Assembly (NCBI GenBank): GCA_947646735.1
Contig: CANTFK010000994.1
Location: 806,001 to 870,000, forward strand
Origin: Peronospora farinosa
Taxonomy: Eukaryota > Oomycota > Peronosporomycetes > Peronosporales > Peronosporaceae
Length of the DNA: 64,000 nucleotides
Reading direction: 5' to 3'
A model generated the notes under the pieces. That model was given only the letters and a program-made list of their open reading frames with translations. It was not told where the DNA came from and did not search any database. Shown here in pieces: positions 52,485 through 64,000 of this stretch. A program made the position numbers and the translations under genes. The stretch's first letter is position 1; every line of letters begins with the position of its first letter.

Positions 52485-53708
52485 ATGATGCCCTCATGTG
52501 ACCCTCACACGTCTTCTGCGCGCACAAGACTGCGCTTACATCCTTTTCATCGTTATTTTCTTCTTCTCGTTGTCTTATTTCAGCTCTCAACTCTTTTTTC
52601 TTTGTCCTCTGCGAGCTCCAATGTTTTGCCTTCCTCTTCTCCAGTCTTCGCCCTCTCCAAAGCAGATCTCTGCGCTCTCGACATCGATCAGTCGCGGTAT
52701 GCACTAGATTTGGTCCAGGTTACTCCCGAGTCATCCCCAACACGAAACGCTGGCGCTTTTCCAAAGATTTTCTGCTTTGTGAACACAATTTCAGTGCATC
52801 ACAAGACCCGAGCTCGAGCTGTGGCTGAGACGTGGGGGCAACGCTGCGATAAGCTCATGTTCTTCAGTAATACAACGGACAGAATTGTGGTGGGGGCAGG
52901 TACAGCCAAGGAGCTGCGCTATGACGTCATCAAGATGGACGTTATTGCAGACCATAACCATCTGTGGCAGAAGCATAAGGCGACGCTACGTTACATACAC
53001 GAGCATTTCCGACACGAATATGACTGGTTCTATAAAGCGGACGATGATGCGTACATTATTCTAGAAAACTTGAGGCAGTATTTGAGAAGACCGGAGATCA
53101 TGCAGACGTACAAGCAAGAGCCCATGCAAATGGGACACAGGTTTAACTTGACGCAGGATTTGGTGAGCTACTATGTCGTGGACAACTCGTTGGAAACCAT
53201 TTGGAGGTCGCGATGGGACAGGTGGGTGTTTAACTCCGGTGGACCCGGATATATTATGAATCGTCTGTATCTGGACAAGATTGTGAGTACCTTGCCGGAA
53301 TGGACGTGCTTATCAGACAGATACAGTGAAATGCTGCCAGATGATGCATCGATTTCGTTCTGCATGATGTGGTATGACGTTTTCCCATGGGATACACGCG
53401 ACCTGCTAGGACGGGAGCGCTGGCACGCTGATGCACCAAGCGGCGTCTACTTCGTCGACCCGAATCGATCGGACTATTGGTATGTGCAATACCATCAGCA
53501 CGTCGGTGGCGTGAGGCAGAAACAAGAAAGTGCTGCACCTGATAGCGTCGCCTTCCACTACATCAGACCGGCGCTCATGTACCATCTCGAACGGACATTA
53601 TACCTCTGTCGCACTGGAGACGATGTGCCCGACATTGCTGCTTTCAATGAGAAGTATGATCTCACTCTAGGCGACAGCGTCATGATGTACCAAGACGTGC
53701 TGCAGTAA
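52485..53708 (+). CDS. GT31-family beta-1,3-glycosyltransferase (C1GALT-like)
   Basis: A 407-aa single exon with a type II membrane topology: basic N-terminus, then a hydrophobic anchor FLLLVVLFQLSTLFSL. The catalytic domain has VAETWGQRCDKLMFFSN, the DDD metal-binding motif in WFYKADDDAYIILENL (about residues 182-195), and FNSGGPGYIM, which are the hallmarks of the fringe/core-1 galactosyltransferase group. The likely reaction is UDP-sugar-dependent transfer to a beta-1,3 position on a glycoprotein in the Golgi; the donor is not certain. The end is close to the stop at 53706. Confidence 0.92.
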   Translation: MMPSCDPHTSSARTRLRLHPFHRYFLLLVVLFQLSTLFSLSSASSNVLPSSSPVFALSKADLCALDIDQSRYALDLVQVTPESSPTRNAGAFPKIFCFVNTISVHHKTRARAVAETWGQRCDKLMFFSNTTDRIVVGAGTAKELRYDVIKMDVIADHNHLWQKHKATLRYIHEHFRHEYDWFYKADDDAYIILENLRQYLRRPEIMQTYKQEPMQMGHRFNLTQDLVSYYVVDNSLETIWRSRWDRWVFNSGGPGYIMNRLYLDKIVSTLPEWTCLSDRYSEMLPDDASISFCMMWYDVFPWDTRDLLGRERWHADAPSGVYFVDPNRSDYWYVQYHQHVGGVRQKQESAAPDSVAFHYIRPALMYHLERTLYLCRTGDDVPDIAAFNEKYDLTLGDSVMMYQDVLQ

Positions 53709-54247
53709 ACAAAATTGTTGAGGCACCTGTCGAGGTAAGTTGCGCTGAAAGCTCTAGGTCAGGCAGGAGGTGCACAAAAGTCATAGAGAAAATGCCGACT
53801 AACACAATCGATGCTTTTGATTGACCGGATTGCGGATACGATGCCGCTAATTCGCGTCTGGTTTCGTCTGACATAGCAATAGTTCAACTTGTTATCACGT
53901 TGCTCTGATCGTTCATTAAACTAAACTATAGTTTAGAACTTGCAACTATTTAGACTTTTCATGTTAGTTACAGTAATTAGTTGCAAAAGTGTGGTCAATA
54001 GTGAATATTAAATGGTGGAGGTGACAACATATTAAGGGGTGGAGGTGACATTGAGACTAGTTCTAGAAGGTGATTGATTTTACACAGCGATTAGTCGGAT
54101 CCGAGGGATGGATGTCATGTGAGCAAAGATTATTTAACTTGTTAGCATATACGTAAAAGAAGGTTGACACTCCCTCTACTTGTGTGGAGGATCGAATATT
54201 TACTAAATTGAAATACTCATTATTTTTTAAAATACTACATACATACG
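53709..54247. other. Intergenic DNA upstream of the disulfide isomerase
   Basis: AT-rich stretches are seen. A short direct repeat GGTGGAGGTGACA occurs at about 54014 and 54038. No gene is supported. Confidence 0.5.
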
Positions 54248-55805
54248 ATGCTTCCACGTGTCCGCCTTGTTCTGCTGCTGCTGAGCGTGCTGGCCGCCAA
54301 TGTGCTAGCCGCCTATGGTCCTAAAGACTCGGTAGTAACTCTCACGGACAAAAACTTTGAGAAAGAGGTGCTACAGAGTAACGATTATTGGCTCGTCGAG
54401 TTCTACGCTCCTTGGTGAGATTATCTTTGACCGCTTATATGCAGCAATGCACAGCATTAATCGACTAACCATTGCTTGGTGAGTGGTGTAGGTGTGGACA
54501 CTGTAAACAATTGGAGCCGGAGTACAAGACCGCGGCGAAGAAGCTGAAGAAACACGTAAGTTATGCGCAAATAATTCGAATTTTGAGACCATTTTTTAGA
54601 ATTTTCATCGGTATTGCAACATATTGATGTACTGACGAATAACCTTTACAACGGGTCCTACGTCTCTTGCTGCGTGCGTATTATAGGCGCGTTTGGGTGC
54701 TGTAGATGCCACGGTGCACCAGCAATTGGCCCAAAAGTACCAGGTCAAAGGCTATCCGACAATCAAGGAGTTCGGGGCTAAAAAGAAACGTCCTCAGGAC
54801 TATCGTGGTGGACGTACTGCGAGGGAAATTGTCGCATACGTGAAGAACTCGCCCGAGGCAAAGAAACTTGGGGTTAGTAGCGCTAACGTCGTGACGCTCG
54901 AGCATGACAAGGTTTACACATTCTTGAACAAGGATCTACCTTCGGCTATATTCTTCGGCAGTCCAACGAAGGGTAAGAAGAGGTCCAAGGCGCCAACATG
55001 GCTGGGCGACGTAGCGGAGTCGTTTATGGAGGGCAAGAAAAAGAAAAAGAGTCCCACAGTTCAACTGGCCTTCGTGCCAGGATCAGATGACAAGATCGCC
55101 AACCACTTTGGACTTAGTTTAGACCAGCTTCCCACCGTCATCTACGTTTATTCAGCCAGTCAGAAGTACATTGTGTCGGATGTAAGCAACCTGAACGAAG
55201 CTACGGCCAAGAAGTTTATTGGTGACGCGCTGGCGAAAACTGAGTCAACGGAGAAGGATGAATCGCTGCCTAGCGTGCCTCTGTTCCCATCACCCGAAGT
55301 GGCCAAAAAGAAACCCGCGGTCGCATTGAAGGAGCTGGATACAAACACTATTCGTGATTGTGTGGCTAAGCGAAACAAGATGTGCGTCGTCGTGACCAAG
55401 GACGACACAGAATTGGTGCGCTCGTTGGCTAAGAAATATCGCCACGACCCGTTCACTTTCTTGTTTAGCAAGCCGGATGGGCAGGTCTTCCAAGCTTTGG
55501 CCAATTTTATCGGCGAAGAGAATGCGGAGGTGGTTGTCCTCAGGGCTGGTCGCACCATGAAGTATATGGGTACGCATGCGTGGGCTTTTACATTGAATTA
55601 CTCAAGAATGATAACGTTTTTAACCTTCTTGATGTTATATGCGCTATCACCTGCAGCCCTGTCAGGCACAAACGACAAAAGCACCATCTCGGGGTTCCTA
55701 GACAGGCTCATTGATGGCTCGAGTCCGTTTTTGGTGCCGAGCGGAGAGATGGAAACTTTTGTAGCCGCGGTGGCCGCCTTGTCAGCCAAACACGAAGAGT
55801 TGTAG
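54248..55805 (+). CDS. ER disulfide isomerase, P5/PDIA6-like, single thioredoxin domain
   Basis: Exons 54248-54414, 54492-54555 and 54687-55805 join in phase to encode 449 aa. A cleavable signal peptide (VRLVLLLLSVLAANVLA) leads into a thioredoxin domain with the redox site WCGHC at about 56-60 and GYPTIKEF with the cis-Pro. The motif YRGGRTAREIVAYVKN is typical of P5-type isomerases. A long C-terminal region without a second CGHC, a hydrophobic segment (MITFLTFLMLYALS), and an end of KHEEL, an ER-retention-like tail, follow. It should form and shuffle disulfide bonds in the ER. Pieces of this locus recur in the effector region. Confidence 0.93.
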
Positions 55806-55929
55806 GTTATAGGCTTGCGATGGTCTGGAAGCTAGACAATGAAGTTACGGAAGCAGTACTACTGAGCGTTTTGTTGGTGTTGAGCCCTACTAAATGCAAT
55901 TTCTTACCAGCTTGCTTGCAAAGCCTCTT

Positions 55930-56370
55930 TGTCAACTGCGTTCTCGGCCGGTAAAGATGCTCGTTACCAAAAGCAAAGCAACGCTTTCGCTAGAGATGGA
56001 TTCCGAACGTTTGATACGCAGTCGCGAGCTGACTTCCTCTTCCATAGCTGGGTAATATGCAATCATGTCCGCGCGCTCGCAGTGGGCGTTCGTAGGCATC
56101 GAGCGCACAAGGTCCTCAGGGCCACGTTTCGCTTCCGACAGTGACGTGGACACTGCTAGCTCCTAGTTACTAGTGACCTTTCCTTATACTCTAAGGCAAC
56201 GCATCTGCACTCAATGGGCAACGAACGACATGGCACGAGATCAGCCTTGATGCTGGCAATGTATGCAAGGATTCCAGCACGTTTGATGCGAGAGCACGTA
56301 AAAGTATCCATTATACAAATCCATAAATTGCTGTAACGTTTATTTGTCACGTACAAATCTTCGTTTGGAA
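55930..56370 (-). pseudogene. Diverged copy of the 9.7-10.4 kb unknown gene
   Basis: On the minus strand, STSLSEAKRGPEDLVRSMPT parallels the FTSLSEAKRDPEDLVRCFAY piece at 10162-10344. Upstream, MDTFTCSRIKRAGILAYIAS parallels the sequence near 9985-10045. There are deletions and stops. The copy is on the opposite strand to the isomerase gene and lies just downstream of it. Confidence 0.7.
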
Positions 56371-56394
56371 GTTACAAGTACAGCTTACAGCTTG

Positions 56395-56500
56395 TTAAAG
56401 TTGGAGATGCCCTTCTTACTGGCAGATATACGCCATGATATCAGCGAAAGCGCTGGCCAACGAAGGTTGGACGCGTGCAATGAATGGAAGGCCCTCCTAT
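56395..56500 (+). repeat. Gypsy LTR relic
   Basis: The order and spacing of TTGGAGATGCCCT, TATGCCATGATATCA-like, CGCTGGCCAACGA and GGACGCGTGCAATGAATGGA follow the LTR blocks at 1080-1165 and 63920-64000 with many changes and small gaps. Confidence 0.6.
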
Positions 56501-57637
56501 GTCTCTTCTGGCTACAACACTGAACGGTGTCACCGCCTACATGAATGCCCCATCTCTGCTTGTGGCAGGTAATGAAGTGTGTCCGCAGCCACAGACGTCG
56601 GAACACCTTTTTGCCGCTATTGAAATCATGTGCTTGCAGAAATTATTATTTTGCAGAACAAAGTGGTTCGGATTACGAATGATGCCACTGTCGAGCAGAT
56701 TCAAATGTTTTGTGTCCGCTACGATCGCTCGCAACGCCCTGATTAATTTCATCTTGGCCATGTTCAAGTACTGTACAAAGTGGACGTGGTATGCGAGTAC
56801 ATTTTGCCGTAACATTGCCAACCTATTACTTGGGCTTCAGTCTTCTTAAAGCGCGCGTGTAAGCTAGTAACGGGCGTGATAGCCCCGTTGCATCCTGATT
56901 AATCTCTATTGCAAGAAAAAAACTTGAGCTGACCCATGTCTGTCATCTCGAAACGCTAACTTAGTGCACACTTGGCTGCATGAAGCATTTTGTTGCTGCT
57001 GCTGACCATCACAAGATCATCGACGATGAAAGCCACAAATATCATGTACTGGTCATTGCGCTTGATGTAAATGCAGTGGTCGGACTCACATTTCTTCGTC
57101 AGGTGCACAGCAAAACATCTATCTTAGCCGCCAGACTATGCACAAGTTTATTTGACGTAAATTTGGCAATTGGTGCGAATGTTTTATATATCGTAGTCGA
57201 TGCCTTACCTCTGTGAGAATCTCTTGGCCACAAGGCGCGCTTTAAAACGGTTCCATCTCGCCATTTTGATCTCCTTGGCTCGAAACGCCTACCTGCAGTC
57301 AATTTTTTTCTTCTCTTGGGTAATTGCACCAGCTGTAGACGGGCGCTTCAAAAAGATACTGCCACGTACTACGCAATCACACCTTCAATCAGCGCGATGG
57401 AGCGGTTATACCGTCTTACCTCCACGTGGTGTTGGTCGGTCGCTTAAAACGCCGAACCAAACTGTTGCCAGCCGCTTAGAGCGGTCCGCGCAACGAACAA
57501 CTAAGAGGTACCTCAGTTACGTCACGCAGAAGCTCATTAAGCTTCTCGTACCCAGTGGGCGGTAGTTAGTAATTTAAGTCTGACTTATATTAAATAGATT
57601 CTAATTAACCATAAATCTTACTACTGATAGGTCAAGT

Positions 57638-58217
57638 ATGAAGCTCGGATACGCGTCTCCCCCCTCTTTAAGAAGATTTTTACATTTTGTACGCGATAAC
57701 TCGCAGCCGTCGATGAGTGTCGCTGTGACAACGCCGACATCTAATGTCAGCTTGTCAGCAGAGAACACGGGTCCATCCCGTTATGGTGCGGATGGAGACT
57801 TGTCTTTCATTGTTGACTACAATGAGAGCACGCCATTACCATCATCCCAAAGTGGTGATGACCACAGTGTGTTTATGGAACATTTGTCCCCATCTTTGAG
57901 GCACCCAACTATCAGGAAGCTTCCATACTTCCTGACAGCTAAAGGTCATACCTCGTTGTCTACGCCAACTAGCGGAACAGCTACAAATGAGCGCTACTTC
58001 GAAAGAAACAGCCGCGACTGAACAGCAGGTCGGCGATTTTAAATGGACCGCCTCTGTCAACCCTACATCTGATGTCTTGAAAATCCATAATGGAGAGTCA
58101 GACTCAGATGAGGGTGATCAAATAGCCCCTTCGACTTCAAAGTCGGTCTCACTAGCACGCCGTCGCGAGGGCGGCTACGTGAGTGATGGTTTGTCAGCTA
58201 TGGCACCGCAATCCTAG
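57638..58217 (+). pseudogene. Gag-like frame, plus strand
   Basis: A frame from the ATG at 57638 carries DLSFIVDYNESTPLPSSQSG and ends at 58019; another from 57987 continues with KWTASVNPTSDVLKIHNGES to 58217. Composition and the VDYNES stretch recall the gag N-terminus at 134-853. It is opposite in strand to the pol region beside it, so it belongs to a different relic or to a rearranged element. The assignment is tentative. Confidence 0.35.
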
Positions 58218-58508
58218 TGGCCACGCTGGCGTGCAAATAGTGCGACGCTTTCAAGGCGTGCCACTATTGACGCTAAGAAACTTTTAGCATATTTCCATCA
58301 TGGAAACGGCAGGGCAAAGCACGTGGTCGTGCTTTCCTTATTTCCGTCGTGTGGCGTTTGAATGAAACAACCGAAGAATACGAGGCAGAGTTACTTCGCC
58401 GTGTCACACCGCATGTAGATGCAGTGAACAGCGGTCGCAGCGAGTCAGCTTCGCTATCACACGTTCGAGGGAGATACTGGGCGATAGTATACCCCCAACT
58501 CCTTCTCG

Positions 58509-61500
58509 CTACGCTGCCCCTGCTAGTCCATCAGTACCTAATAAAGCAAGTGCAGCTGGAGCCACCAGACCAGGCACGTCGACACGCAACGCGTCAACGG
58601 ATTCCCAAGAGTCGAAGCTGTTCGGGTATCCTTTCCATTGGACAAGGATCTGAAGCTTTTGCTTCACATGGCGGTGGGCCAACAACATTTCAGCAAGGAA
58701 GCGTGTGTTCCCACCCGCATCCACCAACACAGGTGGCTACTGATAAAAGCGGAGATTACGCCCAATTACTCGCGACTGCATATCCTGATGTTTTTCAGTC
58801 GTAGGAGGAGATCGCTGCGCTGAAGAAAGAGGGGGCGGATCTTTCGAGTCAAGTTTCACGACTGACTTTGGATCGAAGCGCTGTAAATTCGAGGGACCGT
58901 CAGGGGTATGACCGCCTGAATACCCGTTTGAACATGCATGAGAGACTGGTGATGAGAGACCCGCGTCAAGCGCGGAGTCCTCCTCGATCACCGAGTCCTC
59001 TGTCGTCGGTCTCGTATACGGAAAGTCGTTCACCTTCCCCGTCGCTTGATCGGCAACGACGCTCGACTCACAGTCGACGTCACCATCGGTCTCGTTAGAC
59101 TTATGCGGATATGTGATCTCTTGTGGATACACATACCGTTTCAGACGACCCACGTAAAATACGGGGTGCGTTTTCCTATACGGTGGGAGATTGAGCCTAT
59201 AGTTTAGGTCTTTAATCTCCTCGACCACCTTAAATGGCCCAATGAATCGGGTAATAGCTTATTAGTACCACCAGGTAGTACAGAAATTGCATGTTTAGGT
59301 AAGGTAGCAGTACTTAATAGCATTTGTCCCCAACACTAAAGTGTTCATTGTTTTTGCGACCATGTCGGTCCGCATATTTTTTTTGCTTGTCCTGTGCTAT
59401 TGCCATTGCGTCAAAGACTTTACGTGAGACGGCTACTCGCTCATCACGAAGCGCTGAGCTTCGCCCACGCTTTTAGCATCCAGCTCGCCTATGACACCCT
59501 CAAGAGGTCGGTCTTGGGTCGACGCTGTAGATAACACGATAGTGTCATCGTAAAGGAGCACAGGCATTACTTTCCGTGCCTCCTCATTGACACCTAAAGG
59601 TGTCGTGACTACTTGCTAAATTAGCAGTGTCACTAGGGCAACCTTGGCCCTTTTTGGCATTTGCACCGAGCGAAGTGAGGGTCCCTCCCCCACTAAGACT
59701 CGGGCTGCGCACAAACGAGACTGGCGTTCGAGGATGACGCAGTCCGTTAATGTAAAACGGTGTTTCACCCGTACTGGAGTGAACACAATTATTAATAGCG
59801 AACTCCACAAATGGAAATCGCTTGTTCATTCTTTAAGAGTCGCTAAAGTACTCAATACATCCGCCACGACTCGATTGGCTCGTTCTGTTTTGCCATCAGT
59901 TTGGGGATGATCGGCTGTTGACATGTGGAGCTTGCTTCCCAGCAGCTCAAACACATGTCGCCAAAAACCCGACGTAATACGCGGATCCCGATCCTATACT
60001 ATGGATTCGGGCATCCCATGTAGTCGATACTCGTGATCCAGAATCAAGAGGGCGGCCTCTTTTTCTGGGATATTGGTTCTACATGGTGCTAAATGCACCA
60101 TCTTGCTCAGTCTCTTTACAAAGACAACGATCCCCGTCCTGCCTTTATGGTCAGGCGGTAAGCCAAACATGAAGTCCAAACTGACCGACTTCCAACAATC
60201 CGTTGGAATCGGCAGTGGCTTCAGTGGCGCACTACTAGAAGGTGCAGGCTTTATACGCTGACACTCTTCGCAAGAGCAAATATAGTTGACCACCCACCGA
60301 TATAGGTGGGGCCACCAAAATTCCTCTGACACTCGTAAGAATGTCTTTTCACGACCTAGGTGCACACTAGATGGCGCATCATGGCACCCGTGAAGTATCA
60401 TCAGCTTGAGATCTGTGTCATAAGGTACATAGATTCTCAAGGGATCACAAGGTGACAGCTGATGCCATAGTAGGCCAACACTGTAACTAAAGCGATTTAG
60501 TTTCGCTTTGAGGTGTGACGGAAGGGTAACCTTTCGTCCACCAAAATGATCCAACAGCAGGCGACAATGTTCGTCCTGACTGTAACACTCCTTTATATCG
60601 GAGGCCAATGAGCTCGTCACATGGTACGCCTTCATGGCTGCCAATGTTGACGACTCAACTTGTGCTTTCGCACGAGACACACTTTCCTGGTGCCTTGCCC
60701 AGAAGTCTGGTCTGCGCGATAGAGCGTTAGCCAAGACATTCGACTTACCTGGCTTATATGCAACTTTGAAATTAAAATCAGAGAGGAATGTTGCCATCTC
60801 GCCATTCTCGACGAGAGATGCGGTAAATTTATAGTGGTCCGCAGTGATGCGTGATCCGTACCAACCACAAAAGGTTCGGTGCCCAAGAGGTGCACCCGAA
60901 ACTTCACAAGGGCATACTTAATTGTAAGTAGCTCCTTGTCATGCACAGGGTAATTCAGCTCTGCAGCTTTTAAAAGCCGAGACTAATACGATATGACACG
61001 GCCAACGCCGTTGTAATCCTTCTGCATGATCGCGCTGCCGATTGCAAAATTTCTTGCATCGCAGACGACGCTAAACGGCTTATCCACGCGGCAATGCAAA
61101 GGTCGGTGCCTCTACAAGAGATTGCTTCACTGATGTGAGCGCATCTTCTTGCTCCTTTGACCAAGCTATGATGTATCCTTTTTCAAAAGGTCAGACAATG
61201 GCTTAGTCCGCTCCGCATAATTCTTGCTGTACTTATGCAAGTAATTAGCGAGCCCAAAGAATTGGCGCAGATCCTTCACATGACGTGGGACTGGCCATTC
61301 CTTTACCTTTTCTGGGTCTGCTCGCACACCATGTGCACCTACGATGCAGCCCAGTACAGGTATCTCGGGGACCCCTATTACGCACTTTTGCAAGTTAACG
61401 TATAATTGGGCGTCACCCAGAGTCTGCAACACAGCGTCTAAATGACGCTTGTGCGACTCTATTGCGCTCAGACCGTCCTCCACCCTACTATGCACGAATA

Positions 61501-61735
61501 CATCGTCAAAGTAATGGGGCGCCTACGCACGGTGCTGACGCATCACGTAGGCCACCACTCGGTTGAATGTTGCCGGAGCATTTTTCAACCCTTGTGGAAT
61601 CACAAGCCACTCCCACAGCATACCGCTTGGGGTGCTTACTGCCGTTTTGGCTACATAGGTATCTCTTCATGAGAACTTGATAGCATCCATCCTTCAGATC
61701 AAACGCGGAAAAGATACTTGACTTTCCCATGTCGG
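58509..61735 (-). pseudogene. Gypsy pol piece 1: reverse transcriptase to chromodomain
   Basis: From the 5' side (61735) the pieces are: RT SSIFSAFDLKDGCYQ, HYFDDVFVHSRVE (active site YFDD, near 61500), LYVNLQKCVIGVPEIPVLGC; RNase H HDKELLTIKYALVKFRVHLL; an integrase zinc region with HLGREKTFLRVSEEFWWPHL and SCEECQRIKP; catalytic core SLDFMFGLPPDHKGRTGIVV; integrase tail with TERANRVVADVL and FVEFAINNCVHSSTGETPFY; a linker with FYVGRLKRYV; and chromodomain LVQWKGYPNSFDSWES near 58600. Stops and frame shifts (for example at 59992, 61165 and 61500) kill it. The N-terminal RT, protease and gag are missing. Confidence 0.9.
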
Positions 61736-63046
61736 ATTTTGAGCCTGTACAGAAGAGCGGGGAAGATTCGAAGGGAATTCCTCCGGTAGGTAGGCCTTGA
61801 GGCGCCCGACGTAGAACGTCGAATGCAAACGTCTAGATGTTGGTGTAAGCGTCACCATGCACCTTAACAACCCATAATGAGCCAATATATCTTGCGCTAA
61901 TTTATTAGCGCCTAAATCCGTCACTGAGGTGTTCGGTTACCCACTAGTTAATAATAATACTCTGTCACCTTCTCAAGATGTCAGCATATTCTTTCGACCT
62001 CTTCTGTCTGCGTTCTCCTTTTGTTTGTCTACTGCCTTTTCCAATGCATCACGCACATAACGCGTGATATCTTGTCGTAATAGCAGAAATTCGGTTACTG
62101 CAGCCGAACTTACAGGCGAAGTATTTTCTTCGGAGGCAAAATTAGCAACGGGAGATGCGATGGAATGCATCGCGTCAGAAGTTGATATGCCGTTTGTTAC
62201 AAAATTACCAGCATTACTTGCATCGACAGCAACCTTGACTTTGTCGTAATCAATCACCCAAGAGATTCGGTGCAATTCCCCCTACCAAGCTTTGTGAAAG
62301 TGTGTTCTGAAGATGAGAGAGAATAAAGCGCCGGAACGCGAGGATGCCTCGCGTTGTTAACGAAAAAGGGTGTCAACTCGGTTGACGCATGGACAGCATT
62401 GCTGATTGCAGACTCTGCAAGTGGAAGAAACGAAATCCATGACGAACCAGATGTTGCATAACTGCGCAAGACATCTTCGAGCACTCTGTTCACACGCTCC
62501 GTTTGCCCATTTATATCTGGATGGGCCTCCGTAAACATAAGCAACCACGGCCTGATAGATGAAATAATATAGCCCAGAAAGCCGAAGTGAAACGCTGGTC
62601 ACGGTCCGAAACAATAAATTCTAGCAAGCCGTGATGCCTGAAGATAAGATCAATGAAAACCTTTTTGTCGTCTCCGCCGTAGTTAGCGGATACCGGAGCA
62701 AAATGCACCATTTTGCTGAATCGATCCACTAGGACCAATACGCCTGTGCGTTGCTGTTCATCCGGTGGAAGTCCAACGATAAATCCATGCTGACCGAGCG
62801 CCAGGCTTCCGTAGCAATCGGAAGCGGACGCAATGGGGCTTGTGAAGGCGGCGAGGACTTCACACACTGACAAGTTTCACAGAAGCGCACCCATTTCTGA
62901 ATGTACTTGTACAATCGCGGCCAGAAAAAAACGCGAGATATAGACGCAAACGTCTTTTCGCGACCCAGATGCCCGCTAGCTGGGCTGTCGTGAAAATTTA
63001 TGAACCGATCGGGCTCGAAGGTCGTCATCGGCAGAGATGACGACAC
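61736..63046 (-). pseudogene. Gypsy pol piece 2: integrase to tail, joined to piece 1
   Basis: An integrase zinc region (SGHLGREKTFASISRVFFWP, CETCQCVKSS) at 63046-62800 leads to a core with LDFHRMNSNAQAY, VLVDRFSKMVHFAP and IVSDRDQRFTSAFW in shifted frames. A tail GQTERVNRVLEDVLRSYA at about 62510, and LHSTFYVGRLKAYLPEE near 61800 close it. The end runs straight into the RT of piece 1 at about 61735, so two different Gypsy relatives are fused here. Confidence 0.85.
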
Positions 63047-63797
63047 GCGGTGAATTTAAGACGCTTATCGTGTACGTCAGCAACAGTCCGTCAAGTGCGT
63101 AGCGTTTAAAGTTATCGCGTGTTGATTAAGTCAACTTCGCGAGTGATTCATCGCTAGGGTTCCTGAGATAATTGATGACTCCCGCATTGAAAAAATCGTT
63201 CGCTAGTATTCAGTGATATGAGTTCGGATCGACAGCACACATGCCATTGTGGTGAAGTGCTTTTCGAAATGTGGAGAACCCAGGGGCAAGTTGGATTGAA
63301 ATGACAAGAGACCGCGCATCAGGGAGAAGGGATCCCGCACCAGATAGAAGGGACCGGAGAGAAAGGGGCCTCGGAGTGAGGCGACCGTTGGCTGACAATG
63401 TAAAGGACCAAGAAAGGAGAGATCGTTACCAGGGTACTGGTTAAATAATACCGCAAGGAGTCGACTACGATCCCCTCATTTTTAGACCTGAGTCTCTAAT
63501 TGGTACGCCTGGTCTCTCGTCGGACGACTTCGGTCCCTCTTCGGTATACCCGGTCTCTCTTCGACAGACCTGGTCCCTCTTCGAGACATGGGTTCCTCAT
63601 CAATAGACCTGGGTTCATCATAGGAATACCCCAGTCCTTCATCTCGAGACCCGGTCCCTCATCGCGAAACCCAGTCCCTCATTGGTGGAACTGAGTCCCT
63701 CATCAGTCCCTCGAGGTTCAGCCACTTCTGACCAGTCAACACAAGGATCATAGCAGTCGACTCAAGGAATCAGAGCTTCAGGCAAGGATAGAGTAAA
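63047..63797. other. Spacer with Pro/Ser-type minisatellite
   Basis: Between the integrase relic and the LTR there is no gene. From about 63490 to 63715 imperfect units of GGTCCCTCTTCG or CAGTCCCTCATCG type recur at roughly 22-30 bp. A second set of related words on the other strand (GAGAAGGGATCCCGCACCAG and similar) lies at 63320-63380. Confidence 0.6.
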
Positions 63798-64000
63798 TGT
63801 AACGGGGCGAGCCTGCTACATAATATTGACACTTATATGAAGTGTCAATAAAAATATTATTATAACTAATAATAGCTGATAATATTACCTTTTCATATAA
63901 TATTGTTCTCACATTTCCTTGAAGTTGGAGATGCCCTCTAATTGGTTGATATGGGCCATCATATCAACCACCGCGCTGACCAATGACCGATGGACGGGCG
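63798..64000 (-). repeat. Gypsy LTR, cut by the window end
   Basis: The sequence from TGTAACGGGGCGAGCC onward follows 954-1160 closely, with several substitutions. It runs off the window. Its orientation is that of the LTR at 954-1411, so it could belong to a minus-strand element continuing to the right. Confidence 0.75.

Larger units (their letters stand above)
55806..57637. other. Decayed DNA downstream of the disulfide isomerase
   Basis: This stretch includes a diverged paralogue of the 9.7-10.4 kb sequence (55930-56370, minus) and a Gypsy LTR relic (56395-56500). Open frames elsewhere (56484-56849, 57200-57565) have no family features. GC-rich sequence at 57340-57560 may be an old LTR or leader of the gag-like frame that follows. 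Confidence 0.5.

Noticed and set aside
58349..59098. Plus-strand frames ending in an Arg/Ser-rich tail that look gag-like
   Set aside because: The minus strand here encodes the linker and chromodomain of Gypsy pol in the expected order, so the plus-strand frames are shadows.
1..64000. tRNA, 5S or ribosomal RNA genes
   Set aside because: No cloverleaf or rRNA-like stretch was recognised by eye. The only tRNA-related match is the Copia primer site.

Overview
The window is eukaryotic DNA from an oomycete, most likely a downy mildew or Phytophthora relative (Peronosporales). The evidence is a secreted RxLR-dEER effector family with WY-type C-termini, oomycete-style Copia and Gypsy elements, compact genes with few short GT-AG introns, and long single-exon housekeeping genes. 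The species cannot be fixed from sequence alone.

Region 1 (1-25.3 kb) is an accessory effector region. A Gypsy gag/LTR end lies at 134-1411. A roughly 2.2 kb effector unit occurs three times: unit 1 (minus, 1.4-8.7 kb), unit 2 (minus, 11.1-13.3 kb) and unit 3 (plus, 15.0-22.7 kb). Units 1 and 3 are each split by a full-length Copia element with a clean 5-bp target duplication (TATTC and GGTCT). Unit 2 is intact and encodes a 467-aa secreted effector. Units 2 and 3 and the DNA beside them form a large inverted repeat (8697-13320 against 14998-25291). Its spacer holds a piece of a disulfide-isomerase gene and a possible RNase MRP/P-like RNA.

Region 2 (25.2-34.1 kb) is gene-rich: a small frameshifted gene, the SNARE gene YKT6, a 705-aa four-exon coiled-coil protein of unknown function, an NDR/LATS-type AGC kinase, and a PLAC8 membrane protein.

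Region 3 (34.1-42.1 kb) is decayed repeat DNA: a Gypsy element with its pol deleted, then retroelement-like relics containing a 20-copy, 18-bp minisatellite.

Region 4 (42.1-55.8 kb) is gene-rich again: an acyltransferase-3 membrane enzyme, two mirror-image pyrimidine 5'-nucleotidase genes in a 1487-bp-arm palindrome, exportin-5, a second PLAC8 gene, a GT31 glycosyltransferase, and a P5-like disulfide isomerase. Region 5 (55.8-64 kb) holds a degraded paralogue of a sequence also found in the effector inverted repeat, LTR relics, two broken Gypsy pol pieces joined together, a minisatellite, and a Gypsy LTR running off the end.

The housekeeping genes cover trafficking (YKT6), nuclear export (exportin-5), ER folding and glycosylation (PDI, GT31), and signalling (NDR). 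They do not form a pathway. The effector region is the part shaped by recent duplication, inversion and retrotransposition.
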